Shown: positions 1 through 6,542 of the stretch, in pieces
How the letters are laid out: each line of letters opens with the position of its first letter
How positions within the stretch are numbered: position 1 is the first letter of the stretch
Assembly: GCA_023435435.1 (NCBI GenBank)
Contig: JAEYRW010000013.1
Span: 1 to 10,950 of the forward strand
Source: Bacillota bacterium
GTDB taxonomy: Bacteria > Bacillota > Clostridia > Christensenellales > Aristaeellaceae
Direction of reading: 5' to 3'
Length of the DNA stretch: 10,950 nt
The notes under the pieces: model-generated
The model's database searches: none
Told to the model about the DNA's origin: nothing
What the model saw: only the letters and a program-made list of their open reading frames with translations
Translations under genes and position numbers: made by a program

Positions 1-34
1 TCTAACCCCGGGACGGGGGTTAGAGCCCCGGGGC
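1..34. repeat. Hairpin plus GC palindrome at left edge
   Basis: Positions 1-9 (TCTAACCCC) are the perfect reverse complement of 16-24, with a 6-nt loop. They are followed directly by the self-complementary GCCCCGGGGC at 25-34. No T-run follows within the window on the plus strand, so this is not a clear plus-strand terminator. On the minus strand the continuation lies outside the window, so a terminator function there cannot be judged. Confidence 0.5.
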
Positions 35-41
35 GACGACG

Positions 42-58
42 GATAATGTGATATTATC
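42..58. repeat. Short AT-rich inverted repeat
   Basis: GATAAT at 42-47 and ATTATC at 53-58 form a perfect 6-bp inverted repeat with a 5-nt centre. It is an AT-rich island in very GC-rich surroundings. It could be an operator or part of a promoter, since TGATATTAT at 49-57 resembles an extended -10. No -35 box is visible at the right distance, so no promoter is called. Confidence 0.3.
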
Positions 59-75
59 TACCCATCATGGGGATT

Positions 76-98
76 CCAAAGGGCCTCAGGCCCTTTGG
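76..98. repeat. Perfect 10-bp hairpin, REP-like
   Basis: CCAAAGGGCC (76-85) and GGCCCTTTGG (89-98) are perfect reverse complements around a TCA loop. Neither side is followed by a T-run: plus continues into C and G6, and minus continues into AATCCCC. It lies downstream of abfA, between it and whatever lies to the left. Its shape suggests a dispersed intergenic element rather than a simple terminator, but only one copy is visible here. Confidence 0.5.
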
Positions 99-108
99 CG
101 GGGGGTTC

Positions 109-134
109 GGGGGGCAGCGCCCTCCGACGTTTTT
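109..134 (+). terminator. Possible terminator for a gene left of the window
   Basis: GGGGGGC (109-115) pairs with GCCCTCC (119-125) around an AGC loop, using one G-U wobble in the RNA. GACG and five T follow (130-134). Read on the plus strand this is a plausible intrinsic terminator with the T-run set 4 nt from the stem. It would serve a gene converging on abfA from outside the window. On the minus strand the stem has a mismatch and no T-run, so it is not a good abfA terminator. Confidence 0.4.
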
Positions 135-139
135 CTCTC

Positions 140-1633
140 TTACCGCAGCTTCAGCGCCGCCACCGCGCAGGGCGGGATCGTGAGCTTGAGCTCGGTGCCG
201 GTTTTGTCGAATTCGGAGGAGATGGCGGCAAACTTTCCGGGTGCGACCTGAGCGGATGCGCCGAAGGTGTTGTGGGCATGGATGTCCCCGGTGAGGATGC
301 GCGCGTCCGCAAGGCTGACGAGGGCGCCGTCGACGCGCATTTCGATTTCCGCGGGCGCGTCGGGGGAGGTATTGACGAGGGTGACGTGGAGGCTGCCGTC
401 GGCGGAAACGGACGCGGACTCGGAGACCACGGGCGTCTCGATGCCGTTCGCGGTAAAGGTCGGCGTTTCGACGGCGGAAGAAACGAGAGTGGAATCCTGG
501 TGCGGCTTCATCATCTCGAAGACGTGGTAGGTGGGCGTGAGGAGCATTTCCCTGCCCTCGGTGAGGATGACTGCCTGGAGGACATTGATGAGCTGTGCAA
601 TGTTGGCCATCCTGACGCGGTCGGCGTGCTTGTTGAAGATATTGAGCGTAAGCCCCGCCACCATGGCGTCGCGCATGGTGCTCTGCTGATAGAGAAAGCC
701 GGGGTTGGTGCCGGGTTCCACGTCGAACCAGGTACCCCACTCGTCCACGATGAGCCCCACGCGCTTCTCCGGGTCATAGAAGTCCATGATCACGCCATGG
801 TTTTTGACCAGGGTTTCCATGAAGTAACCCCGCGCGACGGTGTTTAAGTATGTTTCCGTGTCAAACGCGGTGGCGCTGCCCTTCTCGTTCCACTCGGCGG
901 GCACCGTGTAGTAGTGCAGAGACAGTCCGTCCATCATGCGGGCGGCCTTTTCCATGACGACCTTCGTCCACTCGTAGCCGGGGTCGCCCTTGGAGCAGCC
1001 CGGGCCGCAGGCGATTTTGTAGATTTTCTCCGCGCCGTACTTGCGCACGAAGGTCTGATACCGCCGGTACTCGTCCGCGTAATATTCCGGGGTCATGTTG
1101 CCGCCGCAGCCCCAGTTTTCGTTGCCGACGGCAAAGTAGGGAAGCGTCCACGGTTCGTCCCGCCCGTTTTTCCGGCGCAAATCCGCCATGGGCGAGACGG
1201 CGGGACTGGTCATATACTCCACCCACTCCTGCATTTCACGCACGGAACCGGAGCCGACGTTTCCGTTGACGTAGGGTATGCAGCCCACCTGGCGGCAGAG
1301 CTCGAAAAACTCGTGGGTGCCGAAGGAATTGTCCTCCACCACGCCGCCCCAGTGGGAATTGTACATCCGCTTGCGCGTCTCCAAAGGTCCGATGCCGTCC
1401 ATCCAGTGATACTCGTCGGCAAAGCACCCGCCCGGCCAGCGCAGGACGGACAGCCCCATCCGCTTGAGCGCATCGACCACGTCCGTCCGCATGCCGCCCA
1501 CGTTGGGAATCTCCGAATCCTTGCCCACAAATACGCCGCCGTAGATGCAGCGCCCGAGGTGCTCCGAAAAGTTCCCGTAGATTTCCTTGCTGATGTGGGC
1601 ACCCTTCATCCCCGGGCGCACGACATACCTCAT
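140..1633 (-). CDS. abfA: Alpha-L-arabinofuranosidase, GH51
   Basis: This 497-residue protein matches intracellular GH51 arabinofuranosidases, which release L-arabinose from arabino-oligosaccharides. It has no signal peptide. The N-terminal part forms the catalytic TIM barrel: WPGGCFADEYHW is near 66-77, the acid/base glutamate is E172 in GNENWG, and the nucleophile is E298 in VDEWGTWF. Their spacing fits the family. The last ~110 residues form the usual beta-sandwich ending in a PPCAVAALKL-type strand. The start chosen is the ATG at 1633, preceded by AAAGGAGG 7 nt upstream. A 22-residue upstream extension to 1699 would run into the divergent gene and lacks a ribosome binding site. The gene stands alone on its strand. 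The nearest related context is an esterase at 1949-2725, also on the minus strand but in another operon. No clear promoter was found in the short divergent gap. Confidence 0.95.
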   Translation of the reverse strand: MRYVVRPGMKGAHISKEIYGNFSEHLGRCIYGGVFVGKDSEIPNVGGMRTDVVDALKRMGLSVLRWPGGCFADEYHWMDGIGPLETRKRMYNSHWGGVVEDNSFGTHEFFELCRQVGCIPYVNGNVGSGSVREMQEWVEYMTSPAVSPMADLRRKNGRDEPWTLPYFAVGNENWGCGGNMTPEYYADEYRRYQTFVRKYGAEKIYKIACGPGCSKGDPGYEWTKVVMEKAARMMDGLSLHYYTVPAEWNEKGSATAFDTETYLNTVARGYFMETLVKNHGVIMDFYDPEKRVGLIVDEWGTWFDVEPGTNPGFLYQQSTMRDAMVAGLTLNIFNKHADRVRMANIAQLINVLQAVILTEGREMLLTPTYHVFEMMKPHQDSTLVSSAVETPTFTANGIETPVVSESASVSADGSLHVTLVNTSPDAPAEIEMRVDGALVSLADARILTGDIHAHNTFGASAQVAPGKFAAISSEFDKTGTELKLTIPPCAVAALKLR

Positions 1634-1679
1634 GTGTACCCCTCCTTTTATCCCCATTCCCCAATGGGAGGTTTTTAAA
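1634..1679. promoter_or_regulatory. 46-bp divergent gap with two RBSs and an RBS-pairing hairpin
   Basis: The gap between the two divergent starts carries AAAGGAGG (1641-1648, minus) for abfA and GGGAGG (1666-1671, plus) for the small cysteine-rich gene. CCCATT (1653-1658) and AATGGG (1663-1668) form a 6-bp stem with a CCCC loop, so half of the plus-strand Shine-Dalgarno can be paired. I see no convincing -35/-10 pair in the gap. The promoters must lie inside the opposite coding regions or be weak. Confidence 0.5.
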
Positions 1680-1958
1680 ATGAACGCGATTCCCTGCAAA
1701 AAATGCCTCGAGGAATCCCGGGACCTGCGCGCGCTGGCGGAGCACCTCGACCGATACGTCGATTCGCTGCCGGATGAAATCCGCGTGGACGAAGAAACCT
1801 ACGCCCGCCGCGTCGCGCGCTGCGAAGACTGTCCCCGCCGGGTTGAGCTTCTGTGCGCCGTCTGCGGCTGCTACATACAGGCGCGCGCGGCGAAAAGGCA
1901 TATGGCCTGCCCCATCGACATCGGCGCGCCCCGCTGGATGGCGGAAGATCAGTTGTAA
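1680..1958 (+). CDS. Small cysteine-rich protein, DUF6171-like
   Basis: The 92-residue product has eight cysteines: C6 and C9 (CKKC), C48 and C51 (CEDC), C59, C62 and C64 (CAVCGC), and C77. The pattern, with the EEYARR-like stretch before CEDC and GCYI.ARAAK after it, resembles the small Firmicutes proteins annotated DUF6171. That assignment is from memory. The cysteine pairs suggest a structural zinc site; no catalytic motif is seen and the function is unknown. The start is the ATG at 1680 with GGGAGG 8 nt upstream. It is transcribed away from abfA, and its last 10 bp overlap the 3' end of the convergent esterase gene. Confidence 0.85.
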   Translation: MNAIPCKKCLEESRDLRALAEHLDRYVDSLPDEIRVDEETYARRVARCEDCPRRVELLCAVCGCYIQARAAKRHMACPIDIGAPRWMAEDQL

Positions 1959-2725
1959 TCGCGCGCTTTCAGCCAGTTCTGCAAAAGAGAAGCCCACTGC
2001 GCCACGTCGGGCATTTCCTTGGCGAGCCCCAGACCATGGCGGCCGTGGGGGAAGATGTGCAGCTCGCAGGGCACGCCCTGAATGACGAGGGCAGAGGCCA
2101 GCCGCAGGCTGTTTTCCACGGGCACCCCCTGGTCGGCCGCGGTGTGCCAGATGAACGCCTCCGGGGTGTCCTCCGTGATCTGTAGCTCCGCCGAGAATTT
2201 GCGGATCAGCGCCCAGTCCTCGGCTTTTTCGCCCAGAAGGTTCAGGAGCGAGCCCTGATGCCGGAACGCCGCGAAGCTTACCACCGCGTAGCAGGGGATA
2301 AACGCGTCGGGTCGGGATGAGAGCCGCTCAACCGGGTCCTCGGCGTCCGGATTCCCCAGGTCATACATGGTCGCGGCCGAACACACCAGATGGCCGCCCG
2401 CCGAGAAGCCCAGCACGGCGACCCGCTCGTAACCCATGGCGCGCACCACGCGAACGGCGCGCTTGATGTCGGAAAGGGGCGCGTAAGGGTCGCAGGGCGC
2501 GACGCGGTAATCGAGCACGAACGCGGAAACGCCCGCCTCGTTGAGCATCTCCGCAATGGGCGCGCCCTCGTGATCGGCCTTCATGCGGTAGCCGCCGCCG
2601 GGGGCAACGATCACCGCACCCCGGGAGCCGGGAACGGCGTAGTCCGCCACGGAGGGTTGTGCCTGATCCGGGGAGCGGTCGGAATAGGGTGCGGTCTTTT
2701 CCCAGAGTATGATTTTCCGGTGCAT
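1949..2725 (-). CDS. Alpha/beta-hydrolase, acetyl-esterase-like
   Basis: This 258-residue protein has the layout of BD-FAE/acetyl-xylan-esterase-type alpha/beta-hydrolases. The oxyanion loop is APGGGY (41-46), the nucleophile elbow GFSAGGH puts serine at S108, the acid is D198 in HTAADQGVPV, and the base is H230 in HGRHGLGLA. There is no signal peptide, so it is expected in the cytoplasm, perhaps removing acetyl groups from imported sugars. That role is inferred from the family and the nearby GH51 gene; the substrate is not shown. It is the last gene of the xpt-HAD-esterase operon. Its ribosome binding site (AGGAGG) overlaps the TAG stop of the HAD gene, with ATG at 2725, which suggests translational coupling. 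Its 3' end overlaps the convergent small gene by 10 bp, and no terminator is visible between them. Confidence 0.88.
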   Translation of the reverse strand: MHRKIILWEKTAPYSDRSPDQAQPSVADYAVPGSRGAVIVAPGGGYRMKADHEGAPIAEMLNEAGVSAFVLDYRVAPCDPYAPLSDIKRAVRVVRAMGYERVAVLGFSAGGHLVCSAATMYDLGNPDAEDPVERLSSRPDAFIPCYAVVSFAAFRHQGSLLNLLGEKAEDWALIRKFSAELQITEDTPEAFIWHTAADQGVPVENSLRLASALVIQGVPCELHIFPHGRHGLGLAKEMPDVAQWASLLQNWLKARDYN

Positions 2726-2737
2726 CGCGCATTCCTC

Positions 2738-3517
2738 CTACAATCGGTCGATCATGTCGGCAAGCCGGTCAAACTTGAGGTCCGGTTTGGTGGCCGATTT
2801 TTCGAGCATTTCCTCGGTGGTCTCCCCGCTCATGACGAGGATGGAGAGCATCCCGGCACGCAGTCCCGTCTCGATGTCCGTGTACAGCCGGTCGCCCACC
2901 ATGGCGAGCGCGTGGGTTTTCAGGCCCGTGCGCCCGAGCGCCGCCTCGACGATGCCGGGGTTCGGCTTTCCCACGATGATGTCCGGACGGCGGAAGGCGG
3001 AGGCCTCGATGAAGGCCATGATGGCCCCGATGTCCGGCGCGAAGCCCGTCTCGGTGGGGCAGTTGAAGTCCGGGTGGGTGGCCACGTAGGGAAGTCCCGC
3101 CCGCACCAGATCGCACACCCGGGTCATTTTTTTGTAGTCGAGGGTGGTATCGTAGCCGATGACCACCATCTCGGGGTTTTCCTGATCCACGACGACGCCG
3201 TTTTCAGTGAACTCGTCGATCAGATAGTCGTTCCCCAATACGAAGCAGCGCCTGCCGGGGTAAAGCGCGGTGAGCTTGTACGCCGTCGCCTCGCCGGAGG
3301 TGAGGATCTTCTCCCGCGGCACGTCGAGGCCCATTTTCCTGAGACGCTCGACATAGAACGTGGAATTATGGGAGGAATTGTTGGTGAGGAACAGAAAGTC
3401 CCGGCCCGTGGCGCGCACCTTCTCGATGAACGCCAGGGAACCTTCGATGATCTTGTTTCCGAGGTAAAACGTGCCGTCCATGTCGAGCAGGAAGCACTTC
3501 ACGTCACTGAGCGTCAT
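2738..3517 (-). CDS. HAD-IIA family phosphatase, NagD/AraL-like
   Basis: The 259-residue protein has every motif of the HAD-IIA subfamily. Motif I is DMDGT, with nucleophile D12 and acid D14. Motif II is T45 in LTNNSS, motif III is K184 in GKPNPG, and motif IV is D209 and D214 in VGDRLYTD. The cap sits between motifs II and III. Relatives include NagD, AraL and p-nitrophenyl phosphatases, which remove phosphate from sugar phosphates or nucleotides; the true substrate cannot be read from sequence. The ATG at 3517 follows the xpt stop directly (TAA then ATG), and its ribosome binding site, GGGAGGAC, lies inside the xpt 3' end. Being placed directly after xpt might suggest a nucleotide-related housekeeping role, but AraL-type sugar-phosphate detoxification is equally possible. 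Confidence 0.92.
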   Translation of the reverse strand: MTLSDVKCFLLDMDGTFYLGNKIIEGSLAFIEKVRATGRDFLFLTNNSSHNSTFYVERLRKMGLDVPREKILTSGEATAYKLTALYPGRRCFVLGNDYLIDEFTENGVVVDQENPEMVVIGYDTTLDYKKMTRVCDLVRAGLPYVATHPDFNCPTETGFAPDIGAIMAFIEASAFRRPDIIVGKPNPGIVEAALGRTGLKTHALAMVGDRLYTDIETGLRAGMLSILVMSGETTEEMLEKSATKPDLKFDRLADMIDRL

Positions 3518-4093
3518 TTAGTCCTCCCTGAATTCGATTGTATTTTCGCGCATGGATTTCACAGGCGCCAGCGCTTCCACCCGGTAGCCCGCCCCGCGCA
3601 GCTTTTTCATGCCGTCCTGGAACGCCTTGGCGATCACCGCGCCGATGCCCGCCACCTGCCCGCCCGCCTGCTCGATGAGCCGGATGGCCCCGAACGCCGC
3701 CTCGCCGTTGGCGAGGAAGTCGTCGATGACGAGCACGCGCTCACCGGGCCTGATGAACTGGGATTTGAGGGTCAGAAGGTAGCAGGAATTTTTGGTGAAC
3801 GAAAAGACCTCCGTCTGGATGATGCCCTCCTTCATGATGGCGGAAACCTGCTTTTTGAGGATCACCATGGGCAGGTTCATGAGGAGCGCGGTCATGACGG
3901 CAGGCGCGATGCCCGAGGATTCGATGGTGGCGATCTTTTCGATGCCCGCGCCGGAAAACCGCGCGGCGAATTCCTCGCCCACCTGCTTCATCAGAACAGG
4001 GTCCACCTGATGGTTCAGAAACGAGTCCACGAGCAGCACGCTTTCGCTCAGCGCGCGTCCGTCGGACAGGATCCTTTGTTTGAGTTTCTCCAA
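3518..4093 (-). CDS. xpt: Xanthine phosphoribosyltransferase
   Basis: The 191-residue protein converts xanthine and PRPP to XMP in purine salvage. It aligns from memory along its whole length with Bacillus subtilis Xpt (194 residues): DSFLNHQVDP (24-33), TIESSGIAPAV (56-66), and the PRPP-binding loop VLVIDDFLANGEA (120-132). The start chosen is TTG at 4093. It gives MEKLKQRI, matching MEALKRKI of the Bacillus protein, and has GGGAGG just upstream, although the 2-nt spacing is tight. An ATG at 4126 would lie inside the promoter -10 region and is rejected. The gene leads an operon with the HAD phosphatase and the esterase. The usual partner, the xanthine permease PbuX, is not in the window. Confidence 0.93.
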   Translation of the reverse strand: MEKLKQRILSDGRALSESVLLVDSFLNHQVDPVLMKQVGEEFAARFSGAGIEKIATIESSGIAPAVMTALLMNLPMVILKKQVSAIMKEGIIQTEVFSFTKNSCYLLTLKSQFIRPGERVLVIDDFLANGEAAFGAIRLIEQAGGQVAGIGAVIAKAFQDGMKKLRGAGYRVEALAPVKSMRENTIEFRED

Positions 4094-4124
4094 GTCCTCC
4101 CACCCTTTCGATGTGACTGATCCC

Positions 4125-4153
4125 ATTGTACCGCAACGGGGTCGCGCTTTCAA
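4125..4153 (-). promoter_or_regulatory. Sigma-A promoter of the xpt operon
   Basis: On the minus strand, TTGAAA (4153-4148) and TACAAT (4130-4125) are separated by exactly 17 nt. The predicted transcription start, near 4118, gives a leader of about 25 nt before the TTG start. That leader is too short to fold a purine riboswitch, and no aptamer-like sequence is present between promoter and gene. Confidence 0.8.
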
Positions 4154-4178
4154 TGCGCGTTCTTTGGAAGAAGATGCC

Positions 4179-4211
4179 AAAAAGGCAGGGCCCGCGTCGT
4201 CCGCGCGGGCC
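4179..4211 (-). terminator. Likely terminator of the iorAB-hydrolase operon
   Basis: Starting 6 nt after the TAG stop of the fused hydrolase gene, an 8-bp stem GGCCCGCG/CGCGGGCC with a 7-nt loop spans 4211-4189 on the minus strand. CTGCC and five T follow at 4183-4179. The 5-nt gap between stem and T-run makes it less than ideal, but the position fits. It sits directly upstream of the xpt promoter and would insulate the two operons. Confidence 0.5.
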
Positions 4212-4217
4212 GATGGC

Positions 4218-6542
4218 CTACTTGAGCTGCTCGGGGCGATAGAGCATCGCGGCCTTGCCGAAGTTCGCCTTCAGGGTATGCCCGAACCGCGCCGCCATCT
4301 CGGGCGGCAGACCCGTTTCTTCGTTTCCGACGATTTCGCCCGAAACGAGCTTGTCGCAAAGCGCGGCCATGTCGTCCATGAGCTCGAAGGAAACGGGATT
4401 GTAGCCATTGGTATACTTCTGCACGTCGTGTCCGGCGAGGAACGCCCAGCCCGCGGGCTCGACGCCCATTTGGACGAGCTTTTCCTTGGCGGCCCGGATG
4501 GACATCGCGTAGGCGGAAAGCATCGACGCCCCCGGAACCTGCATCCATACGCCCGTACCGGAGCCCAAGGCGTCGCCGACGAACACGCACTTGTGGTACT
4601 CGTCCACGAACAAAACGGAGCCGGGTGTGTGTCCGGGCAGCGCTGCGACCTTTATGACGATCCCGCCGCCCAGGTCGATCTCGTCGCCGTCCGAAAGCGG
4701 ACGAAGCTTCGCCGGATCGGGTTCGGCCTGCCCGGGGAAGCGATCTCCGAAGAGCATATCCTTGTCCGCCATGGACAGATAAACCTTGTCAAACAGCCCG
4801 GCGTGCCAGCTGTGGTCGCCGTGGCCGTGGGTGAGGGCGAGCCCGTAGGGCCGGGGCGTGAGCTTTTCGATTGCCTTGCGGATGTCGCCCTGCGCCATGC
4901 CCGTGTCGATGACCAGCGCGCGCTCCTTCCCGTCCACCGCGTACAGGGAATCGTCCCCACAGTCCGCGAGGGCCCACACGCCGGGCGCGACGGCTTTAAA
5001 TTCCATGCGCGCGGCCCGGTTCTGCCCAAAGAGCCAGCGCCGCACCGCGCCGTCCCGGTAGACCTCCTGCCAGCTGGCGTGGGGATGGCCCCATTTCTCA
5101 CCGATCATGCCCGCCGGATACTCGGTGTACTTTATGTTCAGACAACCCGCCGCGCGGCAGGCCTGCACCATGAGCCGCGTTCCGTAGGAAAAGCCGAAAT
5201 CGGGGTTCGTGCGGCTCTTCATCTCGCCCGCGACGGGCACCACGGGATCGTCCGCCGCGTGAAACGCCCACACGGGCATCTGGCCGATCTTCCCCGCCGC
5301 GTCGAGCCTCCCCGCGCCGCAGATGGGCATCGCCGCGGCAAACAGCGACGGGTATCTGGCGATGAGGTTCCACGTGCCGAACCCGCCCATGGAAAGCCCC
5401 GTGACGTACACGCGCATGGGATCGACGGGATCGCGGGCGATGGTCTCCTCCACAAGCTTCTTGAGCAGCTCCGGCATGCCCGCGTGCACCCAGGAAAGCT
5501 CGGCCGGGCACTGGGGCGCCAGCACGTAACAGGGCGTCTCCGCCTGAACCTCCGGCGCGGCGTAGAGGAACGCGCCGCCGGTCTTTGTGATCTGCGCCTC
5601 GTTGTCCTGACCGCGCTCGCCCATGCCGTGCAGGAAAAGCACCAGCGGGACTTTTTCGCCCGCCCCGCGCGCGGGGGTGAACTTGCGGTAGGGAAGCGCC
5701 ATGCCGCGCCCGTCGTAGACCATTTCTCGGATCATTGTGGCCGCAATGTCCGCATAGCGGTCTTCCTCGGCGGACCCCGTCACCGTTCTTTTCTGCGCGA
5801 ACAGCCAGCGCCTGACCTCGTCGTCGCGATAGGCCTCGTGCCACGCGCAGTGGGCGTCGCCCCACTTTTCGCCGATCGTGCCCGCCGGATACTCGGTGTA
5901 CCGGACGTTTGCCGATCCCGCGGCGCGGGCGGCTTCCACCGCCAGCCGGGAACCGTAGACGGGGGGATTCGGGTCGTTGCGCATCTCGCCCGCGGCGGGC
6001 AGCACGTCGTCGTCCGCGGCGTGAAACGCCCATACCGGGAGCCCGCACCCGCCCAGCCGCGCCGCGTCCTCCTTGGACGCCGTGCCGCACACGGGCATCG
6101 CCGCCGCGAACAGGCCGGGATACATCGCCGCCAGATGCCAGGCGGCGATTCCGCCCATGGATGCGCCGGTGACGTATACGCGCAGGGGGTCCGCCGCCTC
6201 GTGGGCGAGGGTTTCCTCCACGAGCAGTTTCAGGAGTTCCGGCACGCCGGGGTCCCACCATTTGGTTTTTTCCGGACACTGGGGCGCGAGGATGTAGCAG
6301 GGGGTTTCCGCCTGTTTTTCCGGGAGAGCGTACAAAATCGCCGTTCCGGTCTGCAGTACCTGCGCCTTGTTGTCCCGGCCGCGCGCGCCCATGCCGTGCA
6401 GAAACAGCACCAGCGGATAGCGCACGCCCGGCTTCGCGGCGGGCGAAAACTTCCTGTACTGGAGCGCCATCCCGTTTGCGGCGAACAGGGATTCATGGGT
6501 CATCGTCCGCGCGATCATCTCGTGAATCTCCCGATCCGTCAC
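4218..6542 (-). CDS. Triple hydrolase fusion: two alpha/beta-hydrolase domains plus MBL domain
   Basis: One uninterrupted frame encodes 774 residues. Residues ~5-250 and ~262-507 are two copies of a PHB-depolymerase/LpqC-like esterase domain, clearly more than half identical by eye. Each keeps a full triad: S128 (GASMGG), D178 and H231 in copy one; S384 (GLSMGG), D432 and H488 in copy two. Oxyanion segments are LFLHGMG. From ~513 follows a metallo-beta-lactamase-fold hydrolase with every expected ligand: H572, H574, D576 and H577 (HGHGDH), H638 (PGHTPGS), D657 (GDALG) and H705. There is no signal peptide, so it is cytoplasmic. The start is GTG at 6542, overlapping the iorB stop as GTGA, with GGAAGG 7 nt upstream. 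A methionine at 513 (ATG at 5006) could start a separate MBL protein but has no ribosome binding site and no stop before it. Substrate is unknown; esters or thioesters fit the families. Confidence 0.85.
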   Translation of the reverse strand: MTDREIHEMIARTMTHESLFAANGMALQYRKFSPAAKPGVRYPLVLFLHGMGARGRDNKAQVLQTGTAILYALPEKQAETPCYILAPQCPEKTKWWDPGVPELLKLLVEETLAHEAADPLRVYVTGASMGGIAAWHLAAMYPGLFAAAMPVCGTASKEDAARLGGCGLPVWAFHAADDDVLPAAGEMRNDPNPPVYGSRLAVEAARAAGSANVRYTEYPAGTIGEKWGDAHCAWHEAYRDDEVRRWLFAQKRTVTGSAEEDRYADIAATMIREMVYDGRGMALPYRKFTPARGAGEKVPLVLFLHGMGERGQDNEAQITKTGGAFLYAAPEVQAETPCYVLAPQCPAELSWVHAGMPELLKKLVEETIARDPVDPMRVYVTGLSMGGFGTWNLIARYPSLFAAAMPICGAGRLDAAGKIGQMPVWAFHAADDPVVPVAGEMKSRTNPDFGFSYGTRLMVQACRAAGCLNIKYTEYPAGMIGEKWGHPHASWQEVYRDGAVRRWLFGQNRAARMEFKAVAPGVWALADCGDDSLYAVDGKERALVIDTGMAQGDIRKAIEKLTPRPYGLALTHGHGDHSWHAGLFDKVYLSMADKDMLFGDRFPGQAEPDPAKLRPLSDGDEIDLGGGIVIKVAALPGHTPGSVLFVDEYHKCVFVGDALGSGTGVWMQVPGASMLSAYAMSIRAAKEKLVQMGVEPAGWAFLAGHDVQKYTNGYNPVSFELMDDMAALCDKLVSGEIVGNEETGLPPEMAARFGHTLKANFGKAAMLYRPEQLK
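5022..6530 (-). repeat. Intragenic tandem duplication of the esterase domain
   Basis: Two near-adjacent copies of about 738 bp (5793-6530 and 5022-5759) encode the paralogous esterase domains. The similarity includes the N-terminal helix and the closing RRWLF segment, so a whole ancestral gene seems to have been duplicated. A 23-nt stretch is identical at 5108-5130 and 5879-5901, 771 bp (257 codons) apart. It encodes the (K/R)YTEYPAG region. Confidence 0.85.

Noticed and set aside
1634..1699. abfA start at 1699
   Set aside because: The added 22 residues are unlike GH51 N-termini and overlap the divergent gene. AAAGGAGG precedes the ATG at 1633.
2390..4120. A 576-residue plus-strand frame
   Set aside because: It is antisense to the esterase, HAD phosphatase and xpt genes, all of which show complete family motifs. 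No ribosome binding site supports it.
4094..4180. Upstream start of xpt at 4180 or 4126
   Set aside because: Both lie at or before the predicted transcription start, and the ATG at 4126 overlaps the -10 box. Only the TTG at 4093 gives an N-terminus that matches known Xpt.
4994..5028. Separate start for the MBL domain at ATG 5006
   Set aside because: The upstream sequence is GC-only with no Shine-Dalgarno, and there is no stop between it and the esterase part. Kept as a minor alternative within the fusion.
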